A DNA stretch of 64,000 nt, from the NCBI RefSeq assembly GCF_041379945.2, contig NZ_JBFTXJ020000019.1, positions 1 through 64,000 of the forward strand, read 5' to 3'. This stretch comes from Aneurinibacillus sp. REN35 (lineage in GTDB: Bacteria; Bacillota; Bacilli; Aneurinibacillales; Aneurinibacillaceae). Below are positions 33,481 through 43,698 of this stretch, in pieces. The notes beneath the pieces were generated by a model, which saw only the letters and a list, made by a program, of their open reading frames with translations, had not been told where the DNA came from and did not search any database. The position numbers and the translations under genes are program-made. How positions within the stretch are numbered: position 1 is the stretch's first letter; every line of letters starts with the position of its first letter.

Positions 33481-34956
33481 CTAGTAACCGGCTTCTTGCA
33501 GCGTCAAACAGGCAAGCAAATCCGGAAGGGATGGAGATGCACTCATTCGGTCTACCGTGTAGCCTGCGAAGCGAACAGCCTGAGATGTTCTCTCCCCCAT
33601 ACAAACAAGCGAAGCAGCTCTCAGAACCGTGTCGGCTCCAATCTCATCTAGTTCAAGGAAGCGGACAAGCATGTCTACAGATGCTGCACTCGGAAAAACA
33701 ACCGTATCAACAGGCTCTTCTTTTAGCAGTCGTACCATATTCTGATTGTATTCATGACACGCTTCTTTCTTATAGAGGACTGCGATGTCACATGCCCCCC
33801 ATGCCGCCTCATACTGTGCCTTATTCTCGGCTATCGTCTCTTCGCCAACAATGAGCCATCTATCATCTGCCATAAAGGGGGTTGTAATCTCTGCGGCAAA
33901 TCCTCGCTCTCGAAGCCGGCGAGCCGTGCGAGCAGACAATGCATAGAAAGCAGCCGTAAGCGTGCGCACATCCTTTTCTCTCCGCTGATACGCTTCGAAG
34001 AAGAGTGGGACGCTTTCCGGCGAAGTAAACAAAATGCGCTGATACTCTTCACTTCGTTCCATTACTTCTTCAAGAGCATCAGAGTGTGTAGCATGCATAG
34101 TAAAGTACGGATACTCGATAACATCGGCTCCCTGCTCGGCTAAGGCAGAGGCAAGATTCCCTGGTTCTGTACCGGTACGGGCTACTAAGATACGACGGCC
34201 GAATAATGGCTTTTTCTCAAACCATTGGATGTGTTCACGTACTCTCACGATCTCACCGACGAGCGTAATAGCCGGATTCGTAATGCCTGCTTCTTCAATA
34301 CGCTGTACAATATCCTCTAGTGTTCCTTGAACCGTTCGCTGGCGCCCTGTGGTTCCCCAGCTAATTAAGGCAATGGGAGTCTTAGGATGACGACCATTTA
34401 TTATTAAATTCTTGCAGATATAGGATAGATTTTTTACTCCCATATAGAATGCGACAGTATCAATACCTGCAAGTGAAGACCAATCGGCCGTCGGGGTCCC
34501 GTCCTCTGTCTTTGCATGCCCGGTCACTAAAGCAAAGCTTGATCCATACTCCCTGTGTGTAACCGGAATACCCGCATACGCAGAGGCGGCGATTCCTGCC
34601 GTAATGCCCGGAATAATCTCGTATTCAATCCCCTGATCAGCAAGCACCGCCGCTTCCTCACCTACACGGCCAAACACGGAAGGATCGCCTCCTTTAAGAC
34701 GGATTACCAGCTTTCCTTCTTTCGCCTTTTGCACAAGCAACTCATTGATCGCTTCTTGACGAAGAACATGATGCCTTGGAAACTTGCCGCAGAAGATAAA
34801 CTCGGCCCCAGGCTTTGCAAAACGCAGCAGGCGCGGATTAGCCAAGCGATCATAAACTATCGTGTCGGCCTGCCGCAGGCATTCGATCCCCCGAACGGTA
34901 ATCAGTTTCTCATCACCCGGACCTGCGCCTACAAGGTATACTTTTCCTCCGCTCAT
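33481..34956 (-). CDS. cobA-hemD: Fused uroporphyrinogen-III methyltransferase / uroporphyrinogen-III synthase
   Basis: About 491 residues. The N-terminal half (1-245) is the SAM-dependent SUMT that makes precorrin-2: VYLVGAGPGDEKLITVRG, GGDPSVFGRVGEEA and PVTHREYGSSFALVTGH. The C-terminal half (about 255-490) is a HemD-type synthase (RILVARTGTEPGNLASALAEQG). I start at ATG 34956, behind GGGGAGG, overlapping the cbiA stop by 4 bases. It is the last gene of the cbi operon and supplies its first dedicated substrate. Confidence 0.93.
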   Translation of the reverse strand: MSGGKVYLVGAGPGDEKLITVRGIECLRQADTIVYDRLANPRLLRFAKPGAEFIFCGKFPRHHVLRQEAINELLVQKAKEGKLVIRLKGGDPSVFGRVGEEAAVLADQGIEYEIIPGITAGIAASAYAGIPVTHREYGSSFALVTGHAKTEDGTPTADWSSLAGIDTVAFYMGVKNLSYICKNLIINGRHPKTPIALISWGTTGRQRTVQGTLEDIVQRIEEAGITNPAITLVGEIVRVREHIQWFEKKPLFGRRILVARTGTEPGNLASALAEQGADVIEYPYFTMHATHSDALEEVMERSEEYQRILFTSPESVPLFFEAYQRREKDVRTLTAAFYALSARTARRLRERGFAAEITTPFMADDRWLIVGEETIAENKAQYEAAWGACDIAVLYKKEACHEYNQNMVRLLKEEPVDTVVFPSAASVDMLVRFLELDEIGADTVLRAASLVCMGERTSQAVRFAGYTVDRMSASPSLPDLLACLTLQEAGY

Positions 34957-36365
34957 ACACTTCCTCCCCGATCCAGCCGCTGTTTGCGATAGGCTAGCGA
35001 AGCGGCAATCCAACGCTTTACCAGAGAGGGGGCTGAGGCAAAATGGAGATGCGTATAACCGGCTACCATATTTTTTCGTAAAACACCTTCCTGCTTACAA
35101 CCAAACCGTCCTTGGGCTCCATATGCGGGCGGCAGCTTCTCTTCCGCTTCAAATGTAGAATAGTGAAACTCATGCCCGCGTGCCGTCTCACCTTCCGGCA
35201 GCAGAAAGTTGCCTGCCAAGCCGCTTACCTCTCTATAGCCAAGCGCGGCACGCTTCATCTGCATGCGTGTCTTACCCGGAACAACACCCACCATCGGATA
35301 GCTTGTTCCATCCGTGGTAATCATCTCTTCTGCTAGATACATAAAACCGCCGCATTCAGCAAATGTCGGCAGCCCATTTTCGATGGCGGTACGTATGGAT
35401 GTACGCACAGGCTCTCCCTGTGCCAATTCAGCGGCAAACTCTTCCGGAAACCCGCCCCCAATATAGAGACCATCCACATCTTCCGGTACCTTCTCACCAG
35501 CCAGCGGGCTGAAGAAAACGCATGCTGCTCCCGCTTCTTCCAACATCTCGAAATTCTCCGGATAATAGAAGTTAAAGGCAGCATCCTTAGCTACTGCGAT
35601 ACGCACCGGAAGCTCAGACGACGGTGTGGCGGTGAGAGGAAATAAACGTACGGCATTCTCCTCACTACGAAGAGGAGCAGTATCTGCCAATGCAAGTAGT
35701 CGATCAAGGTCAATATGCTCCGTAACCATCTCCCCAAGCCGGTCAAATAACGGCTCCAACTCACCTCGCTCCACAGCCGGAAGCAGGCCGAGATGCCGCT
35801 CAGGAATCTCAATATCAACAGTACGGACAAGCGTACCTAACAGCGGAATTCCGCATTCCTTCTCTACCGCTTCACGGATTAATGTACCGTGTCCCACACT
35901 TCCCGCATGATTGGCAATTACACCGACTATTCGAACCTTCGGATTCAATGCTTGAAATCCTTTGACAACCGCTGCCGCGCTGCGTGCCATGCTGTGCACA
36001 TTCACCACAAGAACGACGGGCGTATCAGTAAGCAGGCTGATCTCAGCCGTACTTCCGGTATCTTCGGTTGGGCTTTTGCCATCGTATAAGCCCATAACTC
36101 CTTCAATGATAGAAATATCGGCATCCGCACTGGCACGTGCCAGCACGCCCCGCACAACCTCTTCTGCAAGCATCCAACTGTCCAGATTACGTGCAGGTCG
36201 GCCGGTGATCGCCGTATGATAAGCAGGATCAATATAATCGGGACCGCATTTAAATCCTTGTACAATCAATCCCCGCTGCTTCAGTGCTGCCATTAAACCG
36301 ATCGTAACCGTTGTTTTTCCCGCACCGCTGCCCGTACCAGCGATAATGATGCGTTTGCTGCTCAT
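34953..36365 (-). CDS. cbiA: Cobyrinate a,c-diamide synthase CbiA
   Basis: About 470 residues. An ATP-binding N-terminal domain (P-loop GTGSGAGKTT, then CGPDYIDPAYH) is followed by a glutamine amidotransferase domain with nucleophile Cys in FAECGGFMYL and a late histidine in GHEFHYS. It amidates the a and c side chains of cobyrinic acid. I start at ATG 36365 behind GGAGGGTGG. It overlaps cobA-hemD by four bases. No cbiP/cobQ follows. Confidence 0.95.
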   Translation of the reverse strand: MSSKRIIIAGTGSGAGKTTVTIGLMAALKQRGLIVQGFKCGPDYIDPAYHTAITGRPARNLDSWMLAEEVVRGVLARASADADISIIEGVMGLYDGKSPTEDTGSTAEISLLTDTPVVLVVNVHSMARSAAAVVKGFQALNPKVRIVGVIANHAGSVGHGTLIREAVEKECGIPLLGTLVRTVDIEIPERHLGLLPAVERGELEPLFDRLGEMVTEHIDLDRLLALADTAPLRSEENAVRLFPLTATPSSELPVRIAVAKDAAFNFYYPENFEMLEEAGAACVFFSPLAGEKVPEDVDGLYIGGGFPEEFAAELAQGEPVRTSIRTAIENGLPTFAECGGFMYLAEEMITTDGTSYPMVGVVPGKTRMQMKRAALGYREVSGLAGNFLLPEGETARGHEFHYSTFEAEEKLPPAYGAQGRFGCKQEGVLRKNMVAGYTHLHFASAPSLVKRWIAASLAYRKQRLDRGGSV

Positions 36366-36384
36366 ATCCACCCTCCTCTACACG

Positions 36385-37530
36385 TCACACCAATACACCG
36401 ACCGAAATGGTAACATTTCCTGATTTTCGCTTGGTTACTGTAAGTCTATCAAGCCCGCTGTATCGCTTGCAGGCTGGCTCGCTTACCCCATAAGCACCAG
36501 TAAATTTGTATACCGTATCGGACGGCTCTTCTATAGTCATCTCATTCAATTCTTCCGGTGTATAATAGACAAAATCCCAGCTATATTTCTCACACACCGC
36601 AAGCAAGCCTTGTTCATCTTTTTTCAAATCAATCGTACAGACCGCTTTCACGCTCTGGATCGAAAAGCTGAGTTCCTCCAATGTCGCACAAATAACCCCT
36701 TCAATCTCGTCTGCCGATGTACCTCGATTACAGCCCATACCAAGTACGATCACCTTGGGCCGATAGAGGACACCATTTGCTAGAATCGGCAGTTCTTCTT
36801 CATTCAACTGCCGATGAGAGATTAATAGCGCAGCATCTGGCCGAGCCAGCAATGCTTGTTCAATAGAATCATACTGTTTCAGTGATGGAGGCATCGGCGT
36901 ATCGTGCATCCACCAATCTTTCTCACCTGACTCCTGAATAATCGCCACATGCTCCTCATTAACCACGGAAGCACTAACGGGAGTAAGCTTCTTCTCAGAC
37001 ATCAGGTCCCATGTCCAGCCAAATCGGCGTCCAAATAAGTCAACAGGGATTGTCTTCTGCACATCGGATGCAGTCGTAACAACCGGACGGGCTCCCAGTA
37101 GCGCGGCGACCTCATGTGTTAGTTCATTCGCTCCGCCCAGATGCCCGGACAGTACACTAATCGCGTGTCGACCCTTATCATCAATAACGACGACACCAGG
37201 ATCGGTCTTTTTATCCTTTAGCACCGGGGCAATCATACGCACAACTGCCCCTAGCGAGATGAACAGGATCAAGCCGTCATACGCCGGGAAAAGCGCTGGA
37301 AATAACAGACGTACCGTTCCGGTGAACATTTGAATGCCCTGCGCCTCCTCATCACCGCGCGCAAACTTATTCATATAATATACATCCGCATCAGGAAACT
37401 GCTTTACAAGCGAGCGGGCCATCTCTACTCCGTGCCGCGTAATTGCGACGATGGCATACCGCCCCGTCTGGCGAATCTCCGGAACCACGCCTTCCACTAG
37501 TTCGATTGCAGTCGCCTCGACCTGACTCAT
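36385..37530 (-). CDS. cbiG: Cobalt-precorrin-5A hydrolase CbiG
   Basis: 381 residues. It opens the delta-lactone and releases acetaldehyde in the anaerobic route. Seen are the N-terminal and central parts (ISLGAVVRMIAPVLKDKKTDPGVVVIDDKGRHAISVLSGHLGGANEL in separate blocks) and the C-terminal CbiG_C domain (VIVLGMGCNRGTSADEIEG). The gene starts inside the cbiF stop (ATGA overlap). Confidence 0.95.
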   Translation of the reverse strand: MSQVEATAIELVEGVVPEIRQTGRYAIVAITRHGVEMARSLVKQFPDADVYYMNKFARGDEEAQGIQMFTGTVRLLFPALFPAYDGLILFISLGAVVRMIAPVLKDKKTDPGVVVIDDKGRHAISVLSGHLGGANELTHEVAALLGARPVVTTASDVQKTIPVDLFGRRFGWTWDLMSEKKLTPVSASVVNEEHVAIIQESGEKDWWMHDTPMPPSLKQYDSIEQALLARPDAALLISHRQLNEEELPILANGVLYRPKVIVLGMGCNRGTSADEIEGVICATLEELSFSIQSVKAVCTIDLKKDEQGLLAVCEKYSWDFVYYTPEELNEMTIEEPSDTVYKFTGAYGVSEPACKRYSGLDRLTVTKRKSGNVTISVGVLV

Positions 37531-38303
37531 GAGTTCACACCCCGCCGGAACCGATGCGTGAACTCTTTATCATATAGCTTAGAGCGGAATTCGTCCCGGT
37601 CTGTAATCGTAGGATCAAGCGCCCAGCCTGCAAGAATCATCGCATGAGAGCGGATACCGTGCGAACGCAAGTCTTCCGCTAGATTCTCAAGCGTAGAGCG
37701 GACAATGATCTGATCCGGCCAACTTGCCCGGTATACGACAGCAACCGGCGTATCCTCACGCCAGCCTGCGGTGAGGAATTCGTCTACGACTTTCTTAACC
37801 AAGGTCGCGCTTAAAAACAGAGCCACTGTGCAATGGTGAGAGGCAAGGTCATGCAGCTTCTCACGTTCCGGAACCGGAGTGCGCCCTTCAGCCCGTGTGA
37901 GAATGAGCGTCTGCGTTAAATCAGGCACCGTCAACTCCGCCCCCACTGCCGCAGCCGCTGCAAATACCGAACTCACCCCCGGTACAATCTCATATTCCAC
38001 TCCGCTCTGCTTAAGCAGCACCATCTGCTCAAGAATTGCACCATATACTGCTGGATCACCCGTATGTACACGGACAACTTGTTTTCCCTGCTTTACACGA
38101 TCGACCATAATATCGACCATCTCTTCTAAGTTCATGCCTGCCGTCTTTAGCACTTCCGCTTCCGGTTTAGCCTTAGCAACGAGTTCTTCATTAACCAGTG
38201 AATCGGTCCATAACACAACATCGGCCTGCTGTAATAGCGTAAGTCCTTTCACTGTAATCAAGTCGGGATCGCCCGGTCCAGCACCAATAATATAGACTTT
38301 CAT
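37527..38303 (-). CDS. cbiF: Cobalt-precorrin-4 C11-methyltransferase CbiF
   Basis: 258 residues of the tetrapyrrole methylase fold: VYIIGAGPGDPDLITVKG, VRVHTGDPAVYGAILEQM, VPGVSSVFAAAAAVGAELT and VVYRASWPDQ. It transfers methyl from SAM to C11. It overlaps cbiG by 4 bases and shares one base with the stop of cbiL. Confidence 0.95.
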   Translation of the reverse strand: MKVYIIGAGPGDPDLITVKGLTLLQQADVVLWTDSLVNEELVAKAKPEAEVLKTAGMNLEEMVDIMVDRVKQGKQVVRVHTGDPAVYGAILEQMVLLKQSGVEYEIVPGVSSVFAAAAAVGAELTVPDLTQTLILTRAEGRTPVPEREKLHDLASHHCTVALFLSATLVKKVVDEFLTAGWREDTPVAVVYRASWPDQIIVRSTLENLAEDLRSHGIRSHAMILAGWALDPTITDRDEFRSKLYDKEFTHRFRRGVNS

Positions 38304-39010
38304 TATTTTCTCACCACCATCAGCGTTAAGTATTCAAGCTCCAGCCCTCTCAATTCCGCGACATTCGGCCAGACTACCTCTTCCCCCGAAGTCACCTTCG
38401 TTACGACGGATGCTTTAGTAAGCAAGCCCAATTCATCGAGTAGATCCACCATCATATCAATTACTTTGGCGACTTTAATAAAAACGACACAGTCATGGCC
38501 CAAAAGCGCCCTCTTCATCTGTTCGCGGTCATCCGTTGCCGGAATGACTGCCACATGCTCGTCGCCATCGGCCAGCGGCAGCCCCAGCCGGGAGGCCACG
38601 CCATTTACGGAAGAGATACCTGGGATTGAGATCACGGGTACGTCCGGATGCTTCTCCTGCATCAACCGCATCATATGGATAAAAGTGCTGTACAACATGG
38701 GATCTCCTTCCGTAATGAAGGCCACGTCGTGTCCTTGGGCCAGACGTTCATACACCTGAGCTACTGTTTGACCCCATTCTCGATCCAGAATCGCCTGATC
38801 TTTTGTCATCGGGAATACAAGACCAAGCATTTCCTTATCCTGCTGGTCAATGTACTGCTCTGCAATCGCATAGGCATAGCTTTTGCTACCCTTTCTCTTA
38901 CGCGGATATGCGATGACCTTTGATTCCTTCATAATCCGATAGGCTTTCACCGTTACTAGTTCCGGATCACCCGGCCCTACTCCTACGCCGTATAGGGTCC
39001 CTGTTGCCAT
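38303..39010 (-). CDS. cbiL: Precorrin-2 / cobalt-factor-II C20-methyltransferase CbiL
   Basis: 235 residues: GVGVGPGDPELVTVKAYRI, TEGDPMLYSTFIHMM, ISIPGISSVNGVASRLGLPL. This is the C20-specific branch of the methylase family. It sits between cbiET and cbiF with no gap. Confidence 0.94.
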   Translation of the reverse strand: MATGTLYGVGVGPGDPELVTVKAYRIMKESKVIAYPRKRKGSKSYAYAIAEQYIDQQDKEMLGLVFPMTKDQAILDREWGQTVAQVYERLAQGHDVAFITEGDPMLYSTFIHMMRLMQEKHPDVPVISIPGISSVNGVASRLGLPLADGDEHVAVIPATDDREQMKRALLGHDCVVFIKVAKVIDMMVDLLDELGLLTKASVVTKVTSGEEVVWPNVAELRGLELEYLTLMVVRK

Positions 39011-40219
39011 CTAGTTTTCCTCCTTACGTTTTGCTGTAATGATATAAATAGGATTTAATCCTTCGAATCGGTTCATATGTAAAATTGGCTTGCTGCGTGA
39101 GATTTGAGCCAGCGTCACGGAAGTTTCGAAGCCCTCTGCTGCAAAAGCCTGCATCGCTTCATATAACGTCTCAATTGTGGCCGCGTTTAGCACGATACGT
39201 CCACCTGCCCTAAGACGCGTACAGCACACATGCAGCAATTCTTTCATCTCTCCGCCGCTGCCGCCGATAAATACCGCGTCCGGATCGGCAAATTCTTCTA
39301 ACCCGGAAGGTGCTCGCCCATGAATGGCCGTAAAATCAGCCCGAAATTTTTTCATATTTTCCCGGCAATTCTCAAGATCGCTTTCGTTTTTCTCAATGGC
39401 ATATACAGCCCCGAATCGGCACATACGAGCCGCTTCAATAGCCATGGAGCCTGTGCATGTGCCGATATCCCAAACAGTGCTTGTCGGAATAAGCTCCATC
39501 GCCGCCAAACTCAAGATGCGGACTTCACGCTTCGTAATCAAGCCTTTATCCGGTTTCCGCTGTGAAAATTCATGATCGGCGATGCCAAGCGGCCAATTCG
39601 GGGATGGTGCATTTCGCTTCAGCACCACTACATTAAGTGGGGAGCACTCCGCTTCCGCCATGTCTTCAAGAGACATGCGGCTTATCCGCTCGTCGGCCCC
39701 TCCCAAATTCTCAGCAACAAACGCCTCATATTCTGTCATACGAAAAGAAAGAAGATAGCGGGCGATTGCTGCCGGACTGTTTTCCTCATCCGTTAGCAAG
39801 CATACTTTATCTTGACCATCGATCTTCTGCGCCAAGCCCTTCATGCTGCGGCCATGCACACTAATGCATGGACAATCCTGCCAGCTCTCACCCAATTTGG
39901 CGAATGCCTGCTGAAGCGAACTGATGCCCGGATAAATCTCTACAGGCAGCCGCTTTGCCAAATAGGACCCAATTCCATAGAATAGGGGATCGCCCGATGC
40001 CAATACGACAGTTGGTTTATCCGCTTCCGTGATGTGCGCAACAAGTGAAGCAAGACCACCTTTCACGACCAGCTTCTCTCCTTGATAATCCGGAAAAAAA
40101 GCAAGATGACGCTCGCCACCCACCAGCAGTTCACTCTCTTCAATCCATTGTTTGTAGAGCGAAAGCAGACTCTCTGCTCCATTGTCTCCTATACCAATTA
40201 CTTTGACAGTACTCTGCAA
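39011..40219 (-). CDS. cbiET: Fused precorrin-7 C5/C15-methyltransferase (decarboxylating) CbiET
   Basis: 402 residues. The CbiE half (1-200) has [28 protein letters not shown] and [13 protein letters not shown]. The CbiT half (about 215-395) is a Rossmann methyltransferase with [14 protein letters not shown] and [14 protein letters not shown]. The fusion carries out C5 and C15 methylation and C12 acetate decarboxylation. The start is TTG behind GGGAGAGAG, overlapping cbiD by 22 bases. Confidence 0.95.
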   Translation of the reverse strand: MQSTVKVIGIGDNGAESLLSLYKQWIEESELLVGGERHLAFFPDYQGEKLVVKGGLASLVAHITEADKPTVVLASGDPLFYGIGSYLAKRLPVEIYPGISSLQQAFAKLGESWQDCPCISVHGRSMKGLAQKIDGQDKVCLLTDEENSPAAIARYLLSFRMTEYEAFVAENLGGADERISRMSLEDMAEAECSPLNVVVLKRNAPSPNWPLGIADHEFSQRKPDKGLITKREVRILSLAAMELIPTSTVWDIGTCTGSMAIEAARMCRFGAVYAIEKNESDLENCRENMKKFRADFTAIHGRAPSGLEEFADPDAVFIGGSGGEMKELLHVCCTRLRAGGRIVLNAATIETLYEAMQAFAAEGFETSVTLAQISRSKPILHMNRFEGLNPIYIITAKRKEEN

Positions 40220-41304
40220 TCCACTCTCTCCCTTCCAAGAATCTCGCTTTTCATTGTAATAATAACGGTCTCTAGTTCCGCGTCGCCGCCCATCTCCCGC
40301 AATCCCGCGTCACATGCATGACGGCACAGCGCTCCAAAAAATGCGTCATATCCGTGCTCTTTCATTAGATCGCCAACCTGGGACGCCGTATTCGCTTCCC
40401 TCACCTGTGCTACCATATGCTCTGCGACCCCGGCTTCTTTAGCGATGTCGCTAAGAAATCCGAAATCCACAGGGGCACTCTTGGAATGCACCATCATAAC
40501 ACCCTGTGCCACTTTGGAGAATTTGCCCATCATCCCGACAAGCGAGACACGCTTGATCCCGTATTTCTTGCACATTTTCAACGTGAAACCGACGAAGTCT
40601 CCCATCTCAATGAAAGCTTCTTCTGGGTACCCTTCATACAACTTCATGGCGAACTTCTCGCTGCGGCCACCGGTTGTAGCAATAATATGGTCACAACCAC
40701 CCTGTACCGCTACGCTGATTGCCTGCGCGATGCTCGCTTTGAACGCCGCTGTAGAAAAAGGAACAACCGTACCTCGGGTGCCAAGGATGGAGATGCCGCC
40801 AAGGATGCCTAATCTAGCATTCAATGTCTTCTTCGCGATCTCTTCCCCATCCGGAACCGAGATCACAATACGAATCCCCCGCTTCGCTCCATGCTCGCCA
40901 AGCACCTCTTGGGCTGTCGTCATGATCATGCGACGCGGGACCGGATTAATAGCTGCTTCACCAACCGGTACAGGGAGTCCCGGCTTGGTCACACGACCGA
41001 CTCCCACTCCTCCGTCCAGCAGAATGCCCGGCTCCTCCCGCCAGCTTACCGTCGCTACAATCCGAGCTTTGTGAGTTGCATCCGGATCATCTCCCGCATC
41101 CTTAATTACTTCCGCTTCCGCACACGTTTCATTGAAGATTACACGCTCCATCTGAAAGGACACCCGTTCTCCAATTGGCAAAAGGATCTCCGCATCCACT
41201 ACTGGCTTCTGATGGATAAGCGAAAGCAAGGCGGCTTTCATAGCCGCCGTCGCATTCGATCCTGTCGTATATCCGTGACGCATCGGCTTCGCTTCGTCAG
41301 CCAT
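40198..41304 (-). CDS. cbiD: Cobalt-precorrin-5B C1-methyltransferase CbiD
   Basis: 368 residues with the family start [19 protein letters not shown] and later [13 protein letters not shown] and [18 protein letters not shown]. CbiD is the marker of the anaerobic (early cobalt) route. It is preceded by cbiC with a five-base gap and overlaps cbiET. Confidence 0.96.
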   Translation of the reverse strand: MADEAKPMRHGYTTGSNATAAMKAALLSLIHQKPVVDAEILLPIGERVSFQMERVIFNETCAEAEVIKDAGDDPDATHKARIVATVSWREEPGILLDGGVGVGRVTKPGLPVPVGEAAINPVPRRMIMTTAQEVLGEHGAKRGIRIVISVPDGEEIAKKTLNARLGILGGISILGTRGTVVPFSTAAFKASIAQAISVAVQGGCDHIIATTGGRSEKFAMKLYEGYPEEAFIEMGDFVGFTLKMCKKYGIKRVSLVGMMGKFSKVAQGVMMVHSKSAPVDFGFLSDIAKEAGVAEHMVAQVREANTASQVGDLMKEHGYDAFFGALCRHACDAGLREMGGDAELETVIITMKSEILGRERVDCRVLSK

Positions 41305-41309
41305 ACCTG

Positions 41310-41960
41310 CTACCCCCGTTGTTCGGCCATAATCGACAGCGCATTGACCGCAGCAACTACGACCGTACTTCCTCCTTTACGTCCTATGTTTGTAATAAAC
41401 GGTATATCAAGCTTTGCCAGCTCTTCCTTCGATTCGGCCGCCGATACGAACCCAACCGGCATGCCGATAACCAATCCGGGGCGGGCTATGCCTTCTTTTA
41501 CAAGTCGAATGAGCTCAAGCAAGGCTGTTGGTGCGTTACCAATAGCGAAAATACCCCCATCCGCTTCCTGTATCGCTTTGCGGATTGAGATGATGGCACG
41601 TGTCGTATTTAATCGCTTGGCTTCCTCAATTACGTCAGGATCAGAAATATATACGTGAACGCTGCCGCCGAATTTTTCAAGGCGAGGCTTGCTGATACCG
41701 ACCTGTACCATCTGAACATCAGCCACAAGCTTCTGCCCTTCCCGTATTGCACGAATCCCGGCTTCGATCGCATCCGGATGAAACACCATGCTGCGTCCTA
41801 ACTCAAAGTCAGCCGACGCGTGAATAACGCGCTGTACGACAGGGTATTGTGCTTCCGTAAACGGATGCTCACCCAATTCTTCCGTAATCATTTCAAAGCT
41901 TTTGCCCTCAATCTCCTGTGGTTGTACCGTCAATGGTTTAAACTCTGTATGAAAGTCCAT
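41310..41960 (-). CDS. cbiC: Cobalt-precorrin-8 methylmutase CbiC
   Basis: 216 residues. It moves a methyl group from C11 to C12 to yield cobyrinic acid. The catalytic histidine lies in PVVQRVIHASADFELGRSM, followed by VQVGISKPRLEKFGG and GMPVGFVSAAESKEEL. It overlaps the end of cbiJ by 23 bases. Confidence 0.95.
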   Translation of the reverse strand: MDFHTEFKPLTVQPQEIEGKSFEMITEELGEHPFTEAQYPVVQRVIHASADFELGRSMVFHPDAIEAGIRAIREGQKLVADVQMVQVGISKPRLEKFGGSVHVYISDPDVIEEAKRLNTTRAIISIRKAIQEADGGIFAIGNAPTALLELIRLVKEGIARPGLVIGMPVGFVSAAESKEELAKLDIPFITNIGRKGGSTVVVAAVNALSIMAEQRG

Positions 41961-42747
41961 CTTTTTCTGCCTCCCCCAATTTTTCGCACAAGCCTGTAAT
42001 CACTTGATGAAACTCGGAAAATACGGTGCCGTATTCGATTTTTGGCCGCGCAATCATAATGGTCGGAATGCCCAGCTCAAGCGCCGCCTCCAGCTTCTCA
42101 TCTACGGAGCCGACTTTTCCGCTCTCCTTTGTAATCATCATCGTCACACCATACTGCTTGTACAACGCGGCATTCAGCTCCTTGGTAAACGGCCCTTGAA
42201 TGGCAACGATGTTCTTCTGCTCAACGCCTAGCTGCTCACACTTCTCCATATTGTCCTTACGAGGCAGCATACGGGCGATCAATCTTACATCGGGAAGCCC
42301 GATGAGCCTCTCCGCAAAAATCTGCAATGTCTTACTCCCGGTCGTCAGCATGACAACCCCTGTATGCTGTGCTGCCAGATCTGCCGCTTCGACGTAATCC
42401 GAGACGGTCGTAATGAGCGGATGCACTCTATCCTCTACAGAGGCGCGTTCATAGCGGATATAAGGCACTTCTGCATCCTTCGCCCCGTTCAATGCATTGC
42501 GTGATGCCTCTTCTGCAAATGGATGGCTGGCATCAATCACCGCATCGAAGCCTTCTGTCTTAATCAAATGCGCAATCTCCTCTGTATTCATTCGGCCAAT
42601 CCGCACGGGAAGTCCTACTTCCTCCATGCTTTTTGCCGCACTGTCCGTCACCACCGTCGTCAGAAGTGAATAGCCGGCTTGCCGAACCTGAAGCGCCAAT
42701 TCTCTCGCATCACTCGTACCTGCTAGAAATAAGATCGTCTTAGACAT
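41938..42747 (-). CDS. cbiJ: Cobalt-precorrin-6A reductase CbiJ
   Basis: About 269 residues starting at MSKTILFLAGTSDARELALQ. Characteristic are DASHPFAEEASRNAL and VAIQGPFTKELNAALYKQYG, with TKESGKVGSVDEKLEAA in the C-terminal part. I start at ATG 42747, behind CAGGTGA. The 45-codon open extension covers the His-rich end of cbiX and is not conserved. It overlaps cbiX by 8 bases. Confidence 0.93.
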   Translation of the reverse strand: MSKTILFLAGTSDARELALQVRQAGYSLLTTVVTDSAAKSMEEVGLPVRIGRMNTEEIAHLIKTEGFDAVIDASHPFAEEASRNALNGAKDAEVPYIRYERASVEDRVHPLITTVSDYVEAADLAAQHTGVVMLTTGSKTLQIFAERLIGLPDVRLIARMLPRKDNMEKCEQLGVEQKNIVAIQGPFTKELNAALYKQYGVTMMITKESGKVGSVDEKLEAALELGIPTIMIARPKIEYGTVFSEFHQVITGLCEKLGEAEKDGLSYRV

Positions 42748-43645
42748 GTTCTTTTTCACCTGCATGATGATGATGTTCGTGCGCATGATCATGCAGGTGA
42801 TGTGAATGCCCGTGATCATGATCGTGGTCATGATGCAGATCCATATGCTCAACTGCAAACAGTCGGTATTGGCATGTATCACAATTCATCTTCACTTCAT
42901 CCTCAAGCGTCTCTGCAATCCGATCGAGAAATACTGTCTGCAAGCCTGGATGAAATCCGATGTAGTCTGTCATAAGAAACTCACGATCTTCATATGTACT
43001 GCGGAAATGTGCCAGCTTATCTTCCATGCGCTTCATCAGAATGCCTGTAAACAACAAATACGGAATCATGATGATTTTCTTGGCACCTAACGTGAGGCTG
43101 CGCTCGATCCCTTCTTCTACCGACGGCTGTGTCACCCCGATAAAGCACGTCTCCACCCATTTCACATGAAGGCGTTCCCACAGCATTCTTGAGAGCTTGC
43201 ATACATCGCTATTGGCATCCGGGTCACTGCTGCCACGTCCAACGACCAATACGGCAGTATCTTCCGCTTCCTTCTCAATATCCACACCTATTTCCGTAAG
43301 GCGGGAAGCTAGGATGCGAAATACTTCATCATGAATACCGATAGGACGGCCATAAATAAACTGTACATGCGGATATTTTGCCTTCGCTTCGTCAATCGCC
43401 GCCGGAATATGAATTTTCGAATGCCCGGCTGCAAATAACATCATTGGAATCACAGCGACCTTCGTCGCTCCCCGTTCTACACAAGTGGTCAATCCTTGCA
43501 GCATATTCGGCGCCTCGAATTCAAGAAAGCACGTCTCGATAATCGGTACTGCTATATGTTTCTTCATGCCCTCTACGAAGCGAAGCACTTCTTCATTTCC
43601 CTGTGGGTCCCGGCTTCCGTGTCCTACAAACAATACCGCCTGCAT
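42740..43645 (-). CDS. cbiX: Sirohydrochlorin cobaltochelatase CbiX with His-rich tail
   Basis: 301 residues made of two homologous halves. The first has the HGSRDP histidine and AAGHSKIHIP. The second has GRGSSDPDANSD and FTGILMKRMED. A CDTC pair near residue 262 can hold an Fe-S cluster, as in B. megaterium CbiX. The last 35 residues carry a long run of His/Asp pairs, probably a cobalt reservoir. It inserts cobalt at the start of the anaerobic pathway. Confidence 0.94.
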   Translation of the reverse strand: MQAVLFVGHGSRDPQGNEEVLRFVEGMKKHIAVPIIETCFLEFEAPNMLQGLTTCVERGATKVAVIPMMLFAAGHSKIHIPAAIDEAKAKYPHVQFIYGRPIGIHDEVFRILASRLTEIGVDIEKEAEDTAVLVVGRGSSDPDANSDVCKLSRMLWERLHVKWVETCFIGVTQPSVEEGIERSLTLGAKKIIMIPYLLFTGILMKRMEDKLAHFRSTYEDREFLMTDYIGFHPGLQTVFLDRIAETLEDEVKMNCDTCQYRLFAVEHMDLHHDHDHDHGHSHHLHDHAHEHHHHAGEKEHV

Positions 43646-43698
43646 ATGATAAGATGCCTCCTTTTTTCTTATATATCAACCTATACGTATCGAATACG

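Noticed and set aside
40417-41658. Long plus-strand open frames opposite cbiD and cbiC
   Set aside because: They are antisense to clearly conserved enzymes, have no ribosome-binding sites and have odd Arg/Ser-rich composition.
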